Numbered from the stretch's first letter, positions 15,859 through 25,094 are shown. The stretch is 26,220 bases of DNA from an uncultured Prevotellaceae bacterium (GCA_946624335.1 CAMOSA010000011.1:1-26220); one strand, 5' to 3'. Notes: a model not told the origin generated them from the sequence alone. A program made the numbers and translations.

Positions 15859-15998
15859 ACTTCGAATGAAATTAAGAATTAAAACTGAGAGATTAGGAAT
15901 GAATGAAAAGATAAAAACTATCTCTTTGCTGAATGACGAAACGTTTTACTTTCCTTCATTTTTCTCCTTTCTTTTATTTTATCTTTTATTCCCCCTCG

Positions 15999-16016
15999 CC
16001 CCTCCTCAGGGAGGGG
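15999..16016 (-). terminator. CCCCTCC/GGAGGGG hairpin after the secreted protein gene
   Basis: A 7-bp GC-rich stem with a TCAG loop, 28 nt beyond the stop of the secreted-protein gene on the minus strand. No T-run follows directly, so it may stop transcription weakly or only protect the 3' end. Similar CCCCTCC repeats are common between genes in Bacteroidales (from memory). Confidence 0.45.
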
Positions 16017-16044
16017 TTTGGGGTGGGCTTTTGGGCCTTTGTCT

Positions 16045-18486
16045 TTACTTAACAACAATCTTCTTACCGCCAACGATATTCACGCCCTTCTGCACCTTCT
16101 GCAGGCGCTGTCCAGCGACGTTGTAGATAGCTTCGTTGCGGCTCTCGGCATTGATGGCGCTGATGGCGTCAGCATCGCTGTTGATGAAGAGCTTCACGCC
16201 AGCCTCACCGCTGTTGACGGGGACTTGGCTGAGGTCGATGTAAGCCTTGTTGGCGCCGATGGTGACACCATCGCCAGCCGGGCATACGGCGTTGTTCTTG
16301 ATGACATAGTTTCCGGCTGCTACGGCTGTGCCCTCGAAGCTGCCGACGAGGCCGTTGGCTTTACCAACTTCAGTGGCTGCATCGCCAGTATAGTAGGCGT
16401 TGAGGGTTGCCTCGGTGGCCTTGAAGATGTAAGGCACGCCAGCCTCGGCAGTGCCCTTGACTTCTGTCAGCGTGAGGGACGTCGGAGCCTTGGCGTTGTC
16501 TACACCAGCGATGCTGTAGAGCTGTGCGCCAGTGACGGTGGCTGTGTTGGGCAGGCAGATGGTACCGTAGTTGCCGGCGGTGACGGCGCGGTTGTAGTCA
16601 GCTGCGACAGGCTTGTCAGCATCCTTTTCGTAAAGGTAGATATCAGCCTGGCCTGAACCGTAGCAGGAGAAGAGAGTGCTGCCCGAATTATAGCGCATCC
16701 AGTTGCGAGTATTCTCGCCCTGAGCCTTGACGGTAGCAACCCCGCCGTCGAAGGTGATCTCCCAGAGACCGTTGCCGTCAACGCTGGCCTTAGAGCGGAG
16801 GTAGTTGCTGCCCTTGGAGGCGGCGTAGAGGTAACCTTCGGCGGCGTCGTAGATGGTGTAGTAGCCGTTGGCATCGGGGCCGACAATGACGACCTCGGCG
16901 GCTCCTGCGTTGGAGGCCACAGTGAGCACACCATTCGTGGCGGTGACGGTAGCCTCCACGGCAGCGCGGTTGTTGTTGTTTTGCTCACCCATGACCTGCA
17001 CGGTACCGTCGGTGCCGCTGGCGATGACGTAGTGCTTGCCAGAAGTGATGGCAGTGGCCAGCGTGTATGTCTGCCCGACAGCGGGAGCCACATAGGCAGC
17101 CTGCGTGATGGTGATGACTTCGGAGTAAACGTCGTTGGCCTCATCGTCGAGGGCATAGACCTTCATGTAGGCAGTGCGCTCCTCGCCGGTGTTGGCTTCA
17201 ACCACATAGTCGATATTGTTGTCGGCATTGATGTCAGCCGCAATCCAGTCGTAGGTGGCACTTGCACCAGCAGCATCGAAGAACTGCACCTCAGCTACAA
17301 CATCGCTGATGTTGTTGTAGGTCACTGCAATGGTACCATTGGCTTCGGCGGCGGTAACGTTAAGTTCGGTCTGATCGACGGTGACGGTGGGAACTGGCGG
17401 AGTGACGAGCGTACAGCCCGAGGCAAACTCGTAGATTTCATCATTATACAACGTCAGGTCGCCGGTGACGGTTACGACGTCACCGACCTTCACGGCATCA
17501 GCGCTTGTGACTGAACAACGATATGCACGAAGAGTCTCTGTATCACCCACCTGATCGACGAGATCGAAGGTAACATTTCCATATTTGCTGTTGTACTCCG
17601 TAACGATTTCCGAAACGGTACCGATGACATAGACGCCTGTGAGTCCAGTGTTGAGGTCGATAGCGGCACGAGCGTCAGCGACGGTGTAGGGGTCTGCCTC
17701 GGTGCCGGCGTGGTCGATGACAGGGAACTTGTACGTTGCCGAAGCCACGGCGCTGTTGTCCATGCCCTCCTTGACGGCAATGGCATTGATGGTCATAGTC
17801 TGGCCGACGGAGATAGCGCCAGTGTATGGCGTGCTGTTTACGGTGGGCTCGGTGCCGTCGGTGGTGTAGTAGATGATAGCGCCCTCAGTGGTGGTGCTGA
17901 GCTCTACGCGCTGTGTCTGAGTGTAAACACCAGCCTCTACAGAGAAGGTGGGCTTAGCAACCTTCTCGACGACGGGAGCACCACTTGGGGTGTAGTCAAT
18001 AACAACTTGTGAGATACGGACCTGTACATTCGAGGCGTTCGCGTTGCCGAGAACGAACGAGCTGCTGTTTATGGTATAGGCTCCATTCGTGCCAGTTACT
18101 GCTGTTCCATTAACAGTCACGGATACGTTGCTGTAACTGTTACCATTAAATGTGATGGCGATAGAATTGATGGTAGCGCCTTTCAGCGATGACACGGTAA
18201 GCGTGCTGCCGCCGTCTGCATGCCAATACAGACGAAAATCGCCTGCCTTGTTCAGACCGACATTGTTACTCGCGGCACCTTTATCTGCTACCACAGACCA
18301 TTCGCTTGCGTCAAGCCCTAAAGTAGCGGCCTCGTTGCCATCGCCTGTCATGTTTGTCGTTGTAGTGCCCGTATACTTCAGGGTCACTTCGTCTGCCCTC
18401 ACTCCAGTGAAGGCAGCGCACATCAGCGCTACGAGCAGCGTGGCGCGCAGGCTGATACGTTGGAGTAATGATTGTTTCATTTGCAT
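16045..18486 (-). CDS. Secreted multidomain surface protein with chitobiase-C-like and BACON-like domains, 813 aa
   Basis: A signal peptide (LRATLLVALMCAAFTGVRA, cut after about residue 31) marks export. Recognisable parts are an N-terminal beta domain (about 32-165); a chitobiase/hexosaminidase C-terminal-like domain (about 175-253, with IIYYTTDGTEPT at 204-215); an OB-fold-like domain (about 262-362, VYVIGTVSEI...KVGDVVTVTGDL); a BACON-like Ig domain (about 365-463); a beta-rich domain (about 468-650); and a Prevotella-type C-terminal tail (IYNVAGQRLQKV...GGKKIVVK). The tail resembles surface-sorting ends; a type IX link is inference. No enzyme active site is visible, so binding or adhesion is likelier. 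An ATG two codons in (18480) is an equal start. A full promoter lies about 120 nt upstream. Confidence 0.88.
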   Translation of the reverse strand: MQMKQSLLQRISLRATLLVALMCAAFTGVRADEVTLKYTGTTTTNMTGDGNEAATLGLDASEWSVVADKGAASNNVGLNKAGDFRLYWHADGGSTLTVSSLKGATINSIAITFNGNSYSNVSVTVNGTAVTGTNGAYTINSSSFVLGNANASNVQVRISQVVIDYTPSGAPVVEKVAKPTFSVEAGVYTQTQRVELSTTTEGAIIYYTTDGTEPTVNSTPYTGAISVGQTMTINAIAVKEGMDNSAVASATYKFPVIDHAGTEADPYTVADARAAIDLNTGLTGVYVIGTVSEIVTEYNSKYGNVTFDLVDQVGDTETLRAYRCSVTSADAVKVGDVVTVTGDLTLYNDEIYEFASGCTLVTPPVPTVTVDQTELNVTAAEANGTIAVTYNNISDVVAEVQFFDAAGASATYDWIAADINADNNIDYVVEANTGEERTAYMKVYALDDEANDVYSEVITITQAAYVAPAVGQTYTLATAITSGKHYVIASGTDGTVQVMGEQNNNNRAAVEATVTATNGVLTVASNAGAAEVVIVGPDANGYYTIYDAAEGYLYAASKGSNYLRSKASVDGNGLWEITFDGGVATVKAQGENTRNWMRYNSGSTLFSCYGSGQADIYLYEKDADKPVAADYNRAVTAGNYGTICLPNTATVTGAQLYSIAGVDNAKAPTSLTLTEVKGTAEAGVPYIFKATEATLNAYYTGDAATEVGKANGLVGSFEGTAVAAGNYVIKNNAVCPAGDGVTIGANKAYIDLSQVPVNSGEAGVKLFINSDADAISAINAESRNEAIYNVAGQRLQKVQKGVNIVGGKKIVVK

Positions 18487-18607
18487 TTTTGATAAAGAGT
18501 TGAAAAAAATATTAAGCTATAGATCATTGATTGCATACGTTGGGCCGACGGGGCTTAAGGGTGTCACGCTGAATGGCGGACGCTTTGTCGTGATCCCATA
18601 TCGGGCA

Positions 18608-18639
18608 CAAAATTACGTTATTTTTTCATGTGACGCAAA
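18608..18639 (-). promoter_or_regulatory. Promoter of the secreted protein gene
   Basis: Minus strand: TTTG (18636-18639), 20 nt, TAATTTTG (18608-18615). It gives an untranslated leader of about 115 nt (18487 to about 18602), the longest in the window. The leader contains ACACCCTTAAG (18554-18564), the same 11 bases as the core of the 22-nt array after ilvB. Confidence 0.75.
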
Positions 18640-18767
18640 TATTTGCCTAAAAAAATCTTCCTTCCCCTCATTTTCTTTGTTTTTTTGCTGTGCGCAGACA
18701 GCCCGAGGCGCCCAGCCTGATTACTTTTTTACAACGAATTAAACGCGCTGGGCTTGGCAATGACAGC

Positions 18768-19043
18768 AATTTATGTCTCGAATTCATGAACAATTCATGT
18801 CTTGAATTCGTGTAAAAGGAAGTCCAGGTTTTCATACGAATGGCCATCAACTAATTGATGGCCATAAATATTCATGATCATTCGTGGGGCTATTCATGGG
18901 CATTAGTGCAAAAAACAGCCTACTCTTTTTTTACATGAATTCGAGACATGAATTGTTCATGAATTCGAGACATGAACTGTTCATGAATTCGAGACATGAA
19001 TTGTTCATGAATTCGAGACATGAATTGTTCATGAATTCGAGAC
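18768..19043 (+). repeat. Copy B of a 24-nt-repeat-flanked intergenic element
   Basis: Fills most of the 563-nt gap between the secreted-protein and beta-barrel genes. Left flank 18768-18816 carries two GAATTC-type units; the right flank 18937-19043 carries four full inverted 24-nt units (GAATTCGAGACATGAATTGT plus TCAT) and a partial one. The core between has an 11-bp perfect stem ATGGCCATCAA/TTGATGGCCAT (18840-18865, loop CTAA) and GGCCATAAATATTCATGA, also found in copy A. The last unit ends about 6 nt from the beta-barrel gene's stop codon. Frames through it encode only a repeated octapeptide and are not genes. Confidence 0.82.
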
Positions 19044-19049
19044 GTCGTC

Positions 19050-22046
19050 TCAGAAGCGTCCTCCGCCGCCGAAGCCTCCACCGCCGCCATTGCCGCCGCG
19101 GCTGCCTCCTCCGCCGCCTCCGAAGCCTCCGCGTGAGTTGCCGTCGCCGCGTGACGGGCGTTCGCCGGCTTCACCTTCGCCGTTGCGGTTGCGTTCGCGA
19201 TTGCCGCCATTACGCCCGCCGAACATATTGAAGCGATAGGTGAACGAGAGCATGGCGTAGGAGACGACGCGCTCGCTGTCGGAGTCGGTGCGTGAGGTGG
19301 CGCTGATGTTACGGCTAACCATATCGCGCTGACGGAGGATATCGTTCCATCGGAGAGTCAGGATGGCCTGTCGGCGCTTGAGGAAGGAGTAGGTGACCTG
19401 CGCGTTCCATATCCACTGGTTGGTGTTCATGATGTCCTCGGCATAGCCGCGTCGGCTGTTCTGGCTGATGTCGGTCGAGAGGTTGAGACCGAACCAGAAG
19501 TTCCAGTTGGCGCTGAGGCCGTAGGAGAAGTTGTAGGTGTCGAGGTTGGAGGCTGCCGTGGCCGTGGCGCGGTTGCGCTGATAGCCGAAGTTGCCTCGCA
19601 GGTTGACCTCGAGGGTGTTCTTGTAGTAGGCGTAGCCTTCCTCGGAGTCGTCCTCGTAGGTGGCGGGCGAGTCGAAGTCGCTGCGGAAGGTGAAGCGTGC
19701 GCTCTGATTCATGTTGTTGCTGTTGACGACGTTTTTCACCGTCGCCTGCTCCTCGCTGCGATAGACGTATCCGTTGGCTGTCGTGTGGCGGTAGGAGGTG
19801 TTCGTGTTGACGCGGAAGCGCTGGTCGCGGAAGGCGGTGTTGAAGTTGAAGTTGACGTCGGCGTTCCAGTTGCCGTTGATGTTGACGGGCATGGTCACAC
19901 GTCCGCCCGTCGTCTCGTTGTACTCGGTGCGGCTGGCCGTGGCGTTCTGCGTCGTGCGGAAATTGGTGTTGAAGTTGTAGGATCGCTGGTACTCGGTCTG
20001 CGAGAGGCGCCACTCGGCGCGTGCCGTCTGTGTGAACGAGGGTTTCAGCTCCGGGTTGCCGAGGCGTATGGCCAGGGGGTTGGCGTTGGAGAGCGTGTCG
20101 GGGATGAGGTCGGTGATGGAGGGCTGTCCAGACTGTCCGCTGTAGCGCGCCTCGACCTGGTGCTGCCGCGTGAAGCGGTAGCGGAAGTTGAGCGTCGGCG
20201 ACCAGTTGACGACGGTGCGCGAGAGGTCGTAGTGCTTCCAGCCCTTGGTGTAGTCGACGGCGTTGACCTGCGGCTGCAGGTTGAAACCGATGTTGACGCG
20301 CATCTTGGAGTTGATGAGGCGGTACTGGAGGCGCAGGTCGTGGTTCTGGTAGCGGTTCTCGGTGTAGTTGCACTGGGCGGTGTCGGGCACGGCGAGGTCG
20401 ATGTGTCCGTCGTAGCCGTCGATGCCGAGGAAGTATCGGTCGACGAAGGGGTCGAAGATGCTGGCCACGGTGCGGTCGCGGTCGTTGTAGCGGTAGCTGT
20501 AGTTGTAGGAGAACTGCAGGAACTGCCCTGTGGCGATGGGTTCGGTGTAGGAGAAGCGCGCCGAGAGGTTCTTGCCGATATTGCGTGAGTCATCGTACTG
20601 GATCTTATGGTAGACGGAGTCGCCGCCGGTGAGGGCGAGGATCTGGTAGTAGTCGATCTGCGAGTAGGAGCTGCTGTTGCCGTCGTTCTGATTGAGGCCT
20701 CCGTTGATGTTGAAGGTGACGTTGCGCCCGGGCTTGCGCAGGCGCCGGTTGAGCTGCAGCGAGAGGCTTCCGCTGATGGCGTCGGTGGCGTTGCGGTGGG
20801 CGCCGAGATTGTGGTTGACGCCGATGGCCCTGAGCTCCTCCAGCTGCCGGAGGGGATCGCTGACGAGGGCGTAGGGGTCGTCGTTGAAGGTGGCACTCTC
20901 GCTGCGGCTGTGGCTGCGGTTGCCGTTAATGCTGAACTGCGGCCGCAGGAGGAGGTTGGTCATCGTGTCGGGCTTCCATTCGATGCGCCAGTTGGTGTCG
21001 AAGGCGTTGCTGTGGCTGCCGTTGCTGGAGGTGCGGTTGCTGTAGGCTGCGTTGCGGTTCTCGAAGTTCTGCGAGTTGCTCCACGAAGCGCCGCTGGCCT
21101 GATTGAAGCGGCCTGATGCGCCTCCGTTGAGCTCCAGCTTGTCCCACTCGAGATTGAGGCTGGCGGCGACGTCCTGCGTCTCTTGCATACCGCTGCCGCG
21201 CGTGTTGTCGGCGTTGGCCACGACGCCGGCCTTCTGCTTGTCGAGGAAACGGTAGACGTCGGCGTGGCCGTTGTAGCGCTGCTCGGTGCCGTAGCCTGCG
21301 GTGACGCGCCCGAACCATCCGCGGCGTTTGTCCTTCTTGATCTCCAGGTCGAGCACGGTCTGCTCCTCGCCATCGTCGATGCCTGTGATGCGTGCCAGGT
21401 CGCTCTGCTTGTCGTAGGCCTTCACCTTGTCGACGATCTCGGCGGGAATATTCTTGAGCACGAGCTGCTGGTTGTTACCGAAGAACTCCTTGCCATCGAC
21501 GAGAATCTGCTTCACCTCCTTGCCGTTGTGCGTGATCTTGCCGCTGTCGTCGATGACGATGCCCGGCAGTTTCTTTATCAGTTCCTCGACCATGGCGCCC
21601 GGCGGCAGCGAGAAGGCGGCGGCGTTGTACAAGACGGTGTCGTCGACGATGGTCATCTCGGGCAGCTTGCCTTCGACGACGGTCTCGGCCATCATCGTGG
21701 CGTCCTCCTTCAGCAGGACGTCGTTGACTTTCTTGTTGCCTCCCTTGCCCGACAGGTTCAGCGCGAAGGACTGTGTCTTGAAGCCGATGAACGATACTTT
21801 CAGCGTGTACTTGCCGACGGGGACGCCGGGAATCATGAAGGCACCGCTCTCCGTCGTCTGGCGTCCGGCCACGAGGGCTCCCGTGGAGTCGTTGACGGTG
21901 ACGCTGGCGCCGGGCAGCCCTTTCAGGGTGCTGCTCTCGTAAACGTTGCCGCGCACATTGAACCACTGAGCCGCAGCGGTGGCGTTAAAAAAGAAAATGG
22001 CGATAAGCGCTATCGCCATCGCCATCTGTTGGTGTCGTAGATACAT
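19050..22046 (-). CDS. Outer-membrane beta-barrel protein, TonB-receptor-like, with Gly-rich C-terminal tail, 998 aa
   Basis: A signal peptide (MAMAIALIAIFFFNATAAAQ, after MYLRHQQ) is followed by a carboxypeptidase-regulatory-like domain (about 30-98, VRGNVYESSTLKGLPGASVTV...GKYTLKVSFIGFK). Next is a plug-like region (about 120-235: VEELIKKLPGIVIDDSG, KQILVDGKEFFGNN, IPAEIVDKVKAYD). A long barrel with alternating aromatic strands follows (about 245-942), as in the OMP_b-brl_3 type of Bacteroidetes proteins. The last 56 residues are a Gly/Arg/Asn-rich tail. No TonB box is seen. Substrate unknown; there is no SusD partner, so it is not a typical glycan-uptake pair. The start at 22046 drops a 109-residue in-frame extension read from a pyrimidine-rich spacer. 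Promoter not identified. Confidence 0.88.
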   Translation of the reverse strand: MYLRHQQMAMAIALIAIFFFNATAAAQWFNVRGNVYESSTLKGLPGASVTVNDSTGALVAGRQTTESGAFMIPGVPVGKYTLKVSFIGFKTQSFALNLSGKGGNKKVNDVLLKEDATMMAETVVEGKLPEMTIVDDTVLYNAAAFSLPPGAMVEELIKKLPGIVIDDSGKITHNGKEVKQILVDGKEFFGNNQQLVLKNIPAEIVDKVKAYDKQSDLARITGIDDGEEQTVLDLEIKKDKRRGWFGRVTAGYGTEQRYNGHADVYRFLDKQKAGVVANADNTRGSGMQETQDVAASLNLEWDKLELNGGASGRFNQASGASWSNSQNFENRNAAYSNRTSSNGSHSNAFDTNWRIEWKPDTMTNLLLRPQFSINGNRSHSRSESATFNDDPYALVSDPLRQLEELRAIGVNHNLGAHRNATDAISGSLSLQLNRRLRKPGRNVTFNINGGLNQNDGNSSSYSQIDYYQILALTGGDSVYHKIQYDDSRNIGKNLSARFSYTEPIATGQFLQFSYNYSYRYNDRDRTVASIFDPFVDRYFLGIDGYDGHIDLAVPDTAQCNYTENRYQNHDLRLQYRLINSKMRVNIGFNLQPQVNAVDYTKGWKHYDLSRTVVNWSPTLNFRYRFTRQHQVEARYSGQSGQPSITDLIPDTLSNANPLAIRLGNPELKPSFTQTARAEWRLSQTEYQRSYNFNTNFRTTQNATASRTEYNETTGGRVTMPVNINGNWNADVNFNFNTAFRDQRFRVNTNTSYRHTTANGYVYRSEEQATVKNVVNSNNMNQSARFTFRSDFDSPATYEDDSEEGYAYYKNTLEVNLRGNFGYQRNRATATAASNLDTYNFSYGLSANWNFWFGLNLSTDISQNSRRGYAEDIMNTNQWIWNAQVTYSFLKRRQAILTLRWNDILRQRDMVSRNISATSRTDSDSERVVSYAMLSFTYRFNMFGGRNGGNRERNRNGEGEAGERPSRGDGNSRGGFGGGGGGSRGGNGGGGGFGGGGRF

Positions 22047-22235
22047 AGAAAAAGAACCTGTTGGGAAATGGGTTGGCAGACTTATGACAACGATTCCTGC
22101 CGAAGGTTTAAGACACGCCCAAAGAATTAAGGGTTGCACCCGAAATAGCGGCCCTGGCCTTCGACGACGCGTCCCATTTGTGCCATGACGATTAAGTGTC
22201 GTGAAAAATTCAAGAAAAAGGCGAACGTAAAAACC

Positions 22236-22250
22236 AAGGCCTAGGAGGCC
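22236..22250 (-). terminator. Possible terminator of the P-type ATPase gene
   Basis: GGCCT/AGGCC stem (22238-22242 and 22246-22250) with a 3-nt loop. On the minus strand it is followed by TTGGTTTTTACG. It lies about 137 nt beyond the ATPase stop and 190 nt before the beta-barrel gene, in the 340-nt gap between the two genes. Confidence 0.45.
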
Positions 22251-22330
22251 CTTTCTCTTGCCTTTTCTTTTATCTTTTCTTTTTGCTACTTTTTCTTTTC
22301 GTTGTTCTTTTCCCGTCTCTTTAAAAACCC
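22249..22330. repeat. Pyrimidine-rich low-complexity tract
   Basis: Within the 340-nt gap 22047-22386, about 80 nt are almost pure C/T on the plus strand, made of CTTTT/CTTTTATC-like pieces (minus strand AAAAGATAAAAGAAAAG). A similar tract occurs at 15951-15990. The rest of the gap shows no gene and no clear promoter for the beta-barrel gene. Confidence 0.6.
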
Positions 22331-22386
22331 CTATTTTTGTCCTATACGTCTGGAGGAGTCGAATTGTCAACATGCTTTACCAGCCC

Positions 22387-25086
22387 TTATCGTTGCGAGC
22401 GCTTGACGTGCAGTCGGCGCCGGAACAGCCGCACGGCCTCACCGACGAGCAGGACAGGCGACGTAGCCAGGACGATGACCGCCCACTCGTCCCACTCGAG
22501 GGGCACGACGTTGAACATCGCCCCGCCGAACTGGACGATCATGATCTGACCGAAGAAGACGACAGCGACGATGACGAGAAACTCGCTGCAGCCGTGCAGG
22601 TCGAAGGCGCTGCGCCCCGTCAGGAAGGCACGGGCATTGAAGAGATTCCAGAACTGCAGCATGACGAAAGTGGTGAAGAAGAAGCTCAGCTCGACGGGCG
22701 ACAAGGCGTCATGCTGCCACGCGTGCTGCCCGTTGATCGCCAGCGCGATGAAGTCGCTGAGGTCGCGCACGTCGGCGTGCTCGAGCAACCATAGCATCCC
22801 CGTCATCACGACAAAGAAGAGGCCTCCGACGGCAAGGATAAAGTTCCACATCGGCGTCGAGATGATGAAGTCACGACGGTCGCGGGGACGCTCGTGCATC
22901 ACCGCCTCCGTCGGCGGCAGCGAGGCCAGGGCCATGGCGGCGAAGGTGTCCATGATCAGGTTGACCCATAACATCTGGGTGACGGTCAGCGGTGCGTCGG
23001 TGCCCATGAAGGCGCCGGCCAGCACGGTGAGGCAGGCGCAGACGTTGACAGTCATCTGGAAGAGTATGAAGCGCTGGATATTACGGTAGAGCGAGCGGCC
23101 CCACATGACGGCGCGCCCGATGCTGGCAAACGAGTTGTCGATGATGGTGATGTCGGAAGCCTCCTTGGCCACGGCCGTGCCGTCGCCCATGGAGAGTCCC
23201 ACGTGTGCCGCCTTCAGCGCCAGGGCGTCGTTGGTGCCGTCGCCCGTCACGGCGACGACCTCGCCGCAAGCCTGCAACGCCTGCACCAGCCGTTGCTTGT
23301 CCATCGGCCGTGCACGTGCGATGATGGCGATCTCCTTAGCCCGCTGCCGGAGTTCGTCGTCGGTGAGCGCGGCGATCTCGGGGCCCGTCATGACGAGGGC
23401 TGACGGCTGGTCGAGGAGTCCTATCTGCCGAGCTATCTCGGCCGCCGTGGCCGGCGTGTCGCCCGTGACGATCTTCACGTCGATGCCTGCCGTCCGGCAC
23501 TCAGCGACAGCTGCCGGCACGTCCTCGCGCACGGGGTCGGCGATGGCCACGAGGGCATCCAGCTGCGGCGCGGCATCGGCTTCGGCATGAGCCAACGCCA
23601 GCGTGCGCAGTCCGCGTTGCTGCCAGGAGAGCAAGAGCGCCGAGGCAGCCTCATCGGCAGACGAGGGAACAGTGTCGTGCCCGCCCTGAGGAGCGCACAT
23701 GGCCATGACAATCTCCGGCGCGCCCTTGATGTACAAGGTCGTGGTGCCGGCATCGGCGACGCGCGTAGCCATATACTTGCGCTCGGTCGTGAAAGGCACT
23801 TCCTCGACCACATGGGCCTCGGCACGGAGCGCACGATAGTCGCCCCCCTGATCGCGCAGCCACAGCAACAGCGCGCCCTCGGTGGGATTGCCCAGGACGC
23901 GCGGACCGTCGAGCGAGGCCGTGCTGTTGACGGCGATGTTGGTCGCGATGGAATCGCGACGGAAGGAACGGGACGGATCTTCGTTCTGCTCGGCGACGCG
24001 CATCCCGGCGACGCGCATCTCGACGACACGCATCTGGTTTTGTGTGAGGGTGCCCGTCTTGTCGGTGCAGATGACGGTGGCGGCGCCCATGGTCTCGCAG
24101 GCGTGCATACGGCGCACGAGGTTCTTGGTCTTAAGCATCCTACGCATCGAGTAGGCCAGCGAGAGGGTCACGGCCATCGGCAAGCCCTCGGGGACGGCCA
24201 CGACGATGAGCGTCACGGCCAGCATCAGCGACTGCAAGAGGTAGGCGAGGAACTGGAAATTGAACAGCGCGTCGTGGACGCCGTCAGCCGACGTGACACA
24301 CCACAGCACGACACGCCCTACGACGACCAGCGCGGCGATGGCATAACTGGCGGTGGAGATCAGGCGGCCGAGGCGTTCGAGCTGCTCGTTGAGCGGCGTG
24401 CGCACCGTGTCGTCGATCTGTACCTCGGTGAACACGTGTCCGGCCTCGGTGGCGTCGCCGACGGCGCTGACGCGCATCGTGCCATGACCCTCCAGCAGCT
24501 TGGTGCCGCGCAGGACACAATCTGTGGGGAAGGTGGCACTGGCATCCTGCTCGCCGGGCACGACGGACTTATGGCACACGGGCTCACCCGTCAGCGTCGA
24601 CTCGTCGACCTGCATCTGTGTGGCCTCCAGCAGCTGCCCGTCGGCGGGTATCTCGTCGCCCGTGGCAAGCAAGACGATATCGCCCACGACGAGGTCGCGC
24701 CGTGCCACCGTCGTCTCACGGCCGTCGCGAATAACGCGCACCGCCTCGAGGTCGTTCTGCTGGTTCAGCAGCGTGAACTCGCTGTCAGCCTTATGCTCGA
24801 ACCAGAAGGCCAGCCCCGTGGCCAGCGCGATGGCCACGATGATGCCCACCGGCTCGAAGAAGGCCGTGGCGTCGGCGCCGAGGCCAAAGTATTCGTAGCA
24901 GGAGATGCCGATGCTCAGCACAGCGGCTACCAGGAGGATGACGATCAGGGGATCCGTAAACTTCTCGGCCAGCTTACGCCACCAGGGAGTACGCTCGCGA
25001 GGTGTCAGGACATTGGCGCCATGAGCCGCCCGTGAGGCAGCGACCTCGGCCGCTGTCAAGCCGTGTAAAGGGTTGTCTGTATTCAT
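22387..25086 (-). CDS. Calcium-translocating P-type ATPase (PMCA type), 899 aa
   Basis: An inner-membrane pump that uses ATP to move Ca2+ (probably outward). Motifs in order: N-terminal cation ATPase domain (HGLTAAEVAASRAAHGANVL); the A-domain loop TGEP (166-169); M4 PEGLP (299-303); the phosphorylation site CTDKTGTLTQNQM with D342; KGAPE in the N domain; TGDTPATA; and the hinge VTGDGTNDALAL near residue 610. M6 carries NLIMDTFAAMALA, with the N-x3-D ion site of PMCA-type calcium pumps. About ten membrane segments and a basic C-terminus (FRRRLHVKRSQR) follow. The start at 25086 (MNTDNPLHGL) fits the family; a 13-residue extension upstream does not. The promoter lies only 8 nt before the ATG. 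Confidence 0.93.
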   Translation of the reverse strand: MNTDNPLHGLTAAEVAASRAAHGANVLTPRERTPWWRKLAEKFTDPLIVILLVAAVLSIGISCYEYFGLGADATAFFEPVGIIVAIALATGLAFWFEHKADSEFTLLNQQNDLEAVRVIRDGRETTVARRDLVVGDIVLLATGDEIPADGQLLEATQMQVDESTLTGEPVCHKSVVPGEQDASATFPTDCVLRGTKLLEGHGTMRVSAVGDATEAGHVFTEVQIDDTVRTPLNEQLERLGRLISTASYAIAALVVVGRVVLWCVTSADGVHDALFNFQFLAYLLQSLMLAVTLIVVAVPEGLPMAVTLSLAYSMRRMLKTKNLVRRMHACETMGAATVICTDKTGTLTQNQMRVVEMRVAGMRVAEQNEDPSRSFRRDSIATNIAVNSTASLDGPRVLGNPTEGALLLWLRDQGGDYRALRAEAHVVEEVPFTTERKYMATRVADAGTTTLYIKGAPEIVMAMCAPQGGHDTVPSSADEAASALLLSWQQRGLRTLALAHAEADAAPQLDALVAIADPVREDVPAAVAECRTAGIDVKIVTGDTPATAAEIARQIGLLDQPSALVMTGPEIAALTDDELRQRAKEIAIIARARPMDKQRLVQALQACGEVVAVTGDGTNDALALKAAHVGLSMGDGTAVAKEASDITIIDNSFASIGRAVMWGRSLYRNIQRFILFQMTVNVCACLTVLAGAFMGTDAPLTVTQMLWVNLIMDTFAAMALASLPPTEAVMHERPRDRRDFIISTPMWNFILAVGGLFFVVMTGMLWLLEHADVRDLSDFIALAINGQHAWQHDALSPVELSFFFTTFVMLQFWNLFNARAFLTGRSAFDLHGCSEFLVIVAVVFFGQIMIVQFGGAMFNVVPLEWDEWAVIVLATSPVLLVGEAVRLFRRRLHVKRSQR

Positions 25087-25094
25087 ACGGAGTG

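Noticed and set aside
18817..18936. Invertible promoter between the flanks of copy B
   Set aside because: The flanks are inverted repeats, as in Bacteroidales phase-variable promoters, but the core has no TAnnTTTG box on either strand and the downstream gene already has its own full promoter at 18608-18639. Kept only as an alternative to test.
18884..19231. Frame encoding a repeated MNSRHELF octapeptide
   Set aside because: The 24-nt DNA repeat is a multiple of three, so any frame gives an octapeptide repeat; the rest runs antisense into the beta-barrel gene.
22047..22373. 109-residue N-terminal extension of the beta-barrel protein
   Set aside because: It is read from a pyrimidine-rich spacer (Lys/Arg-rich stretch) and would bury a clear signal peptide that starts at 22046.
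23587..25035. 482-codon open frame on the plus strand
   Set aside because: Antisense to the P-type ATPase, whose motifs are complete on the other strand.
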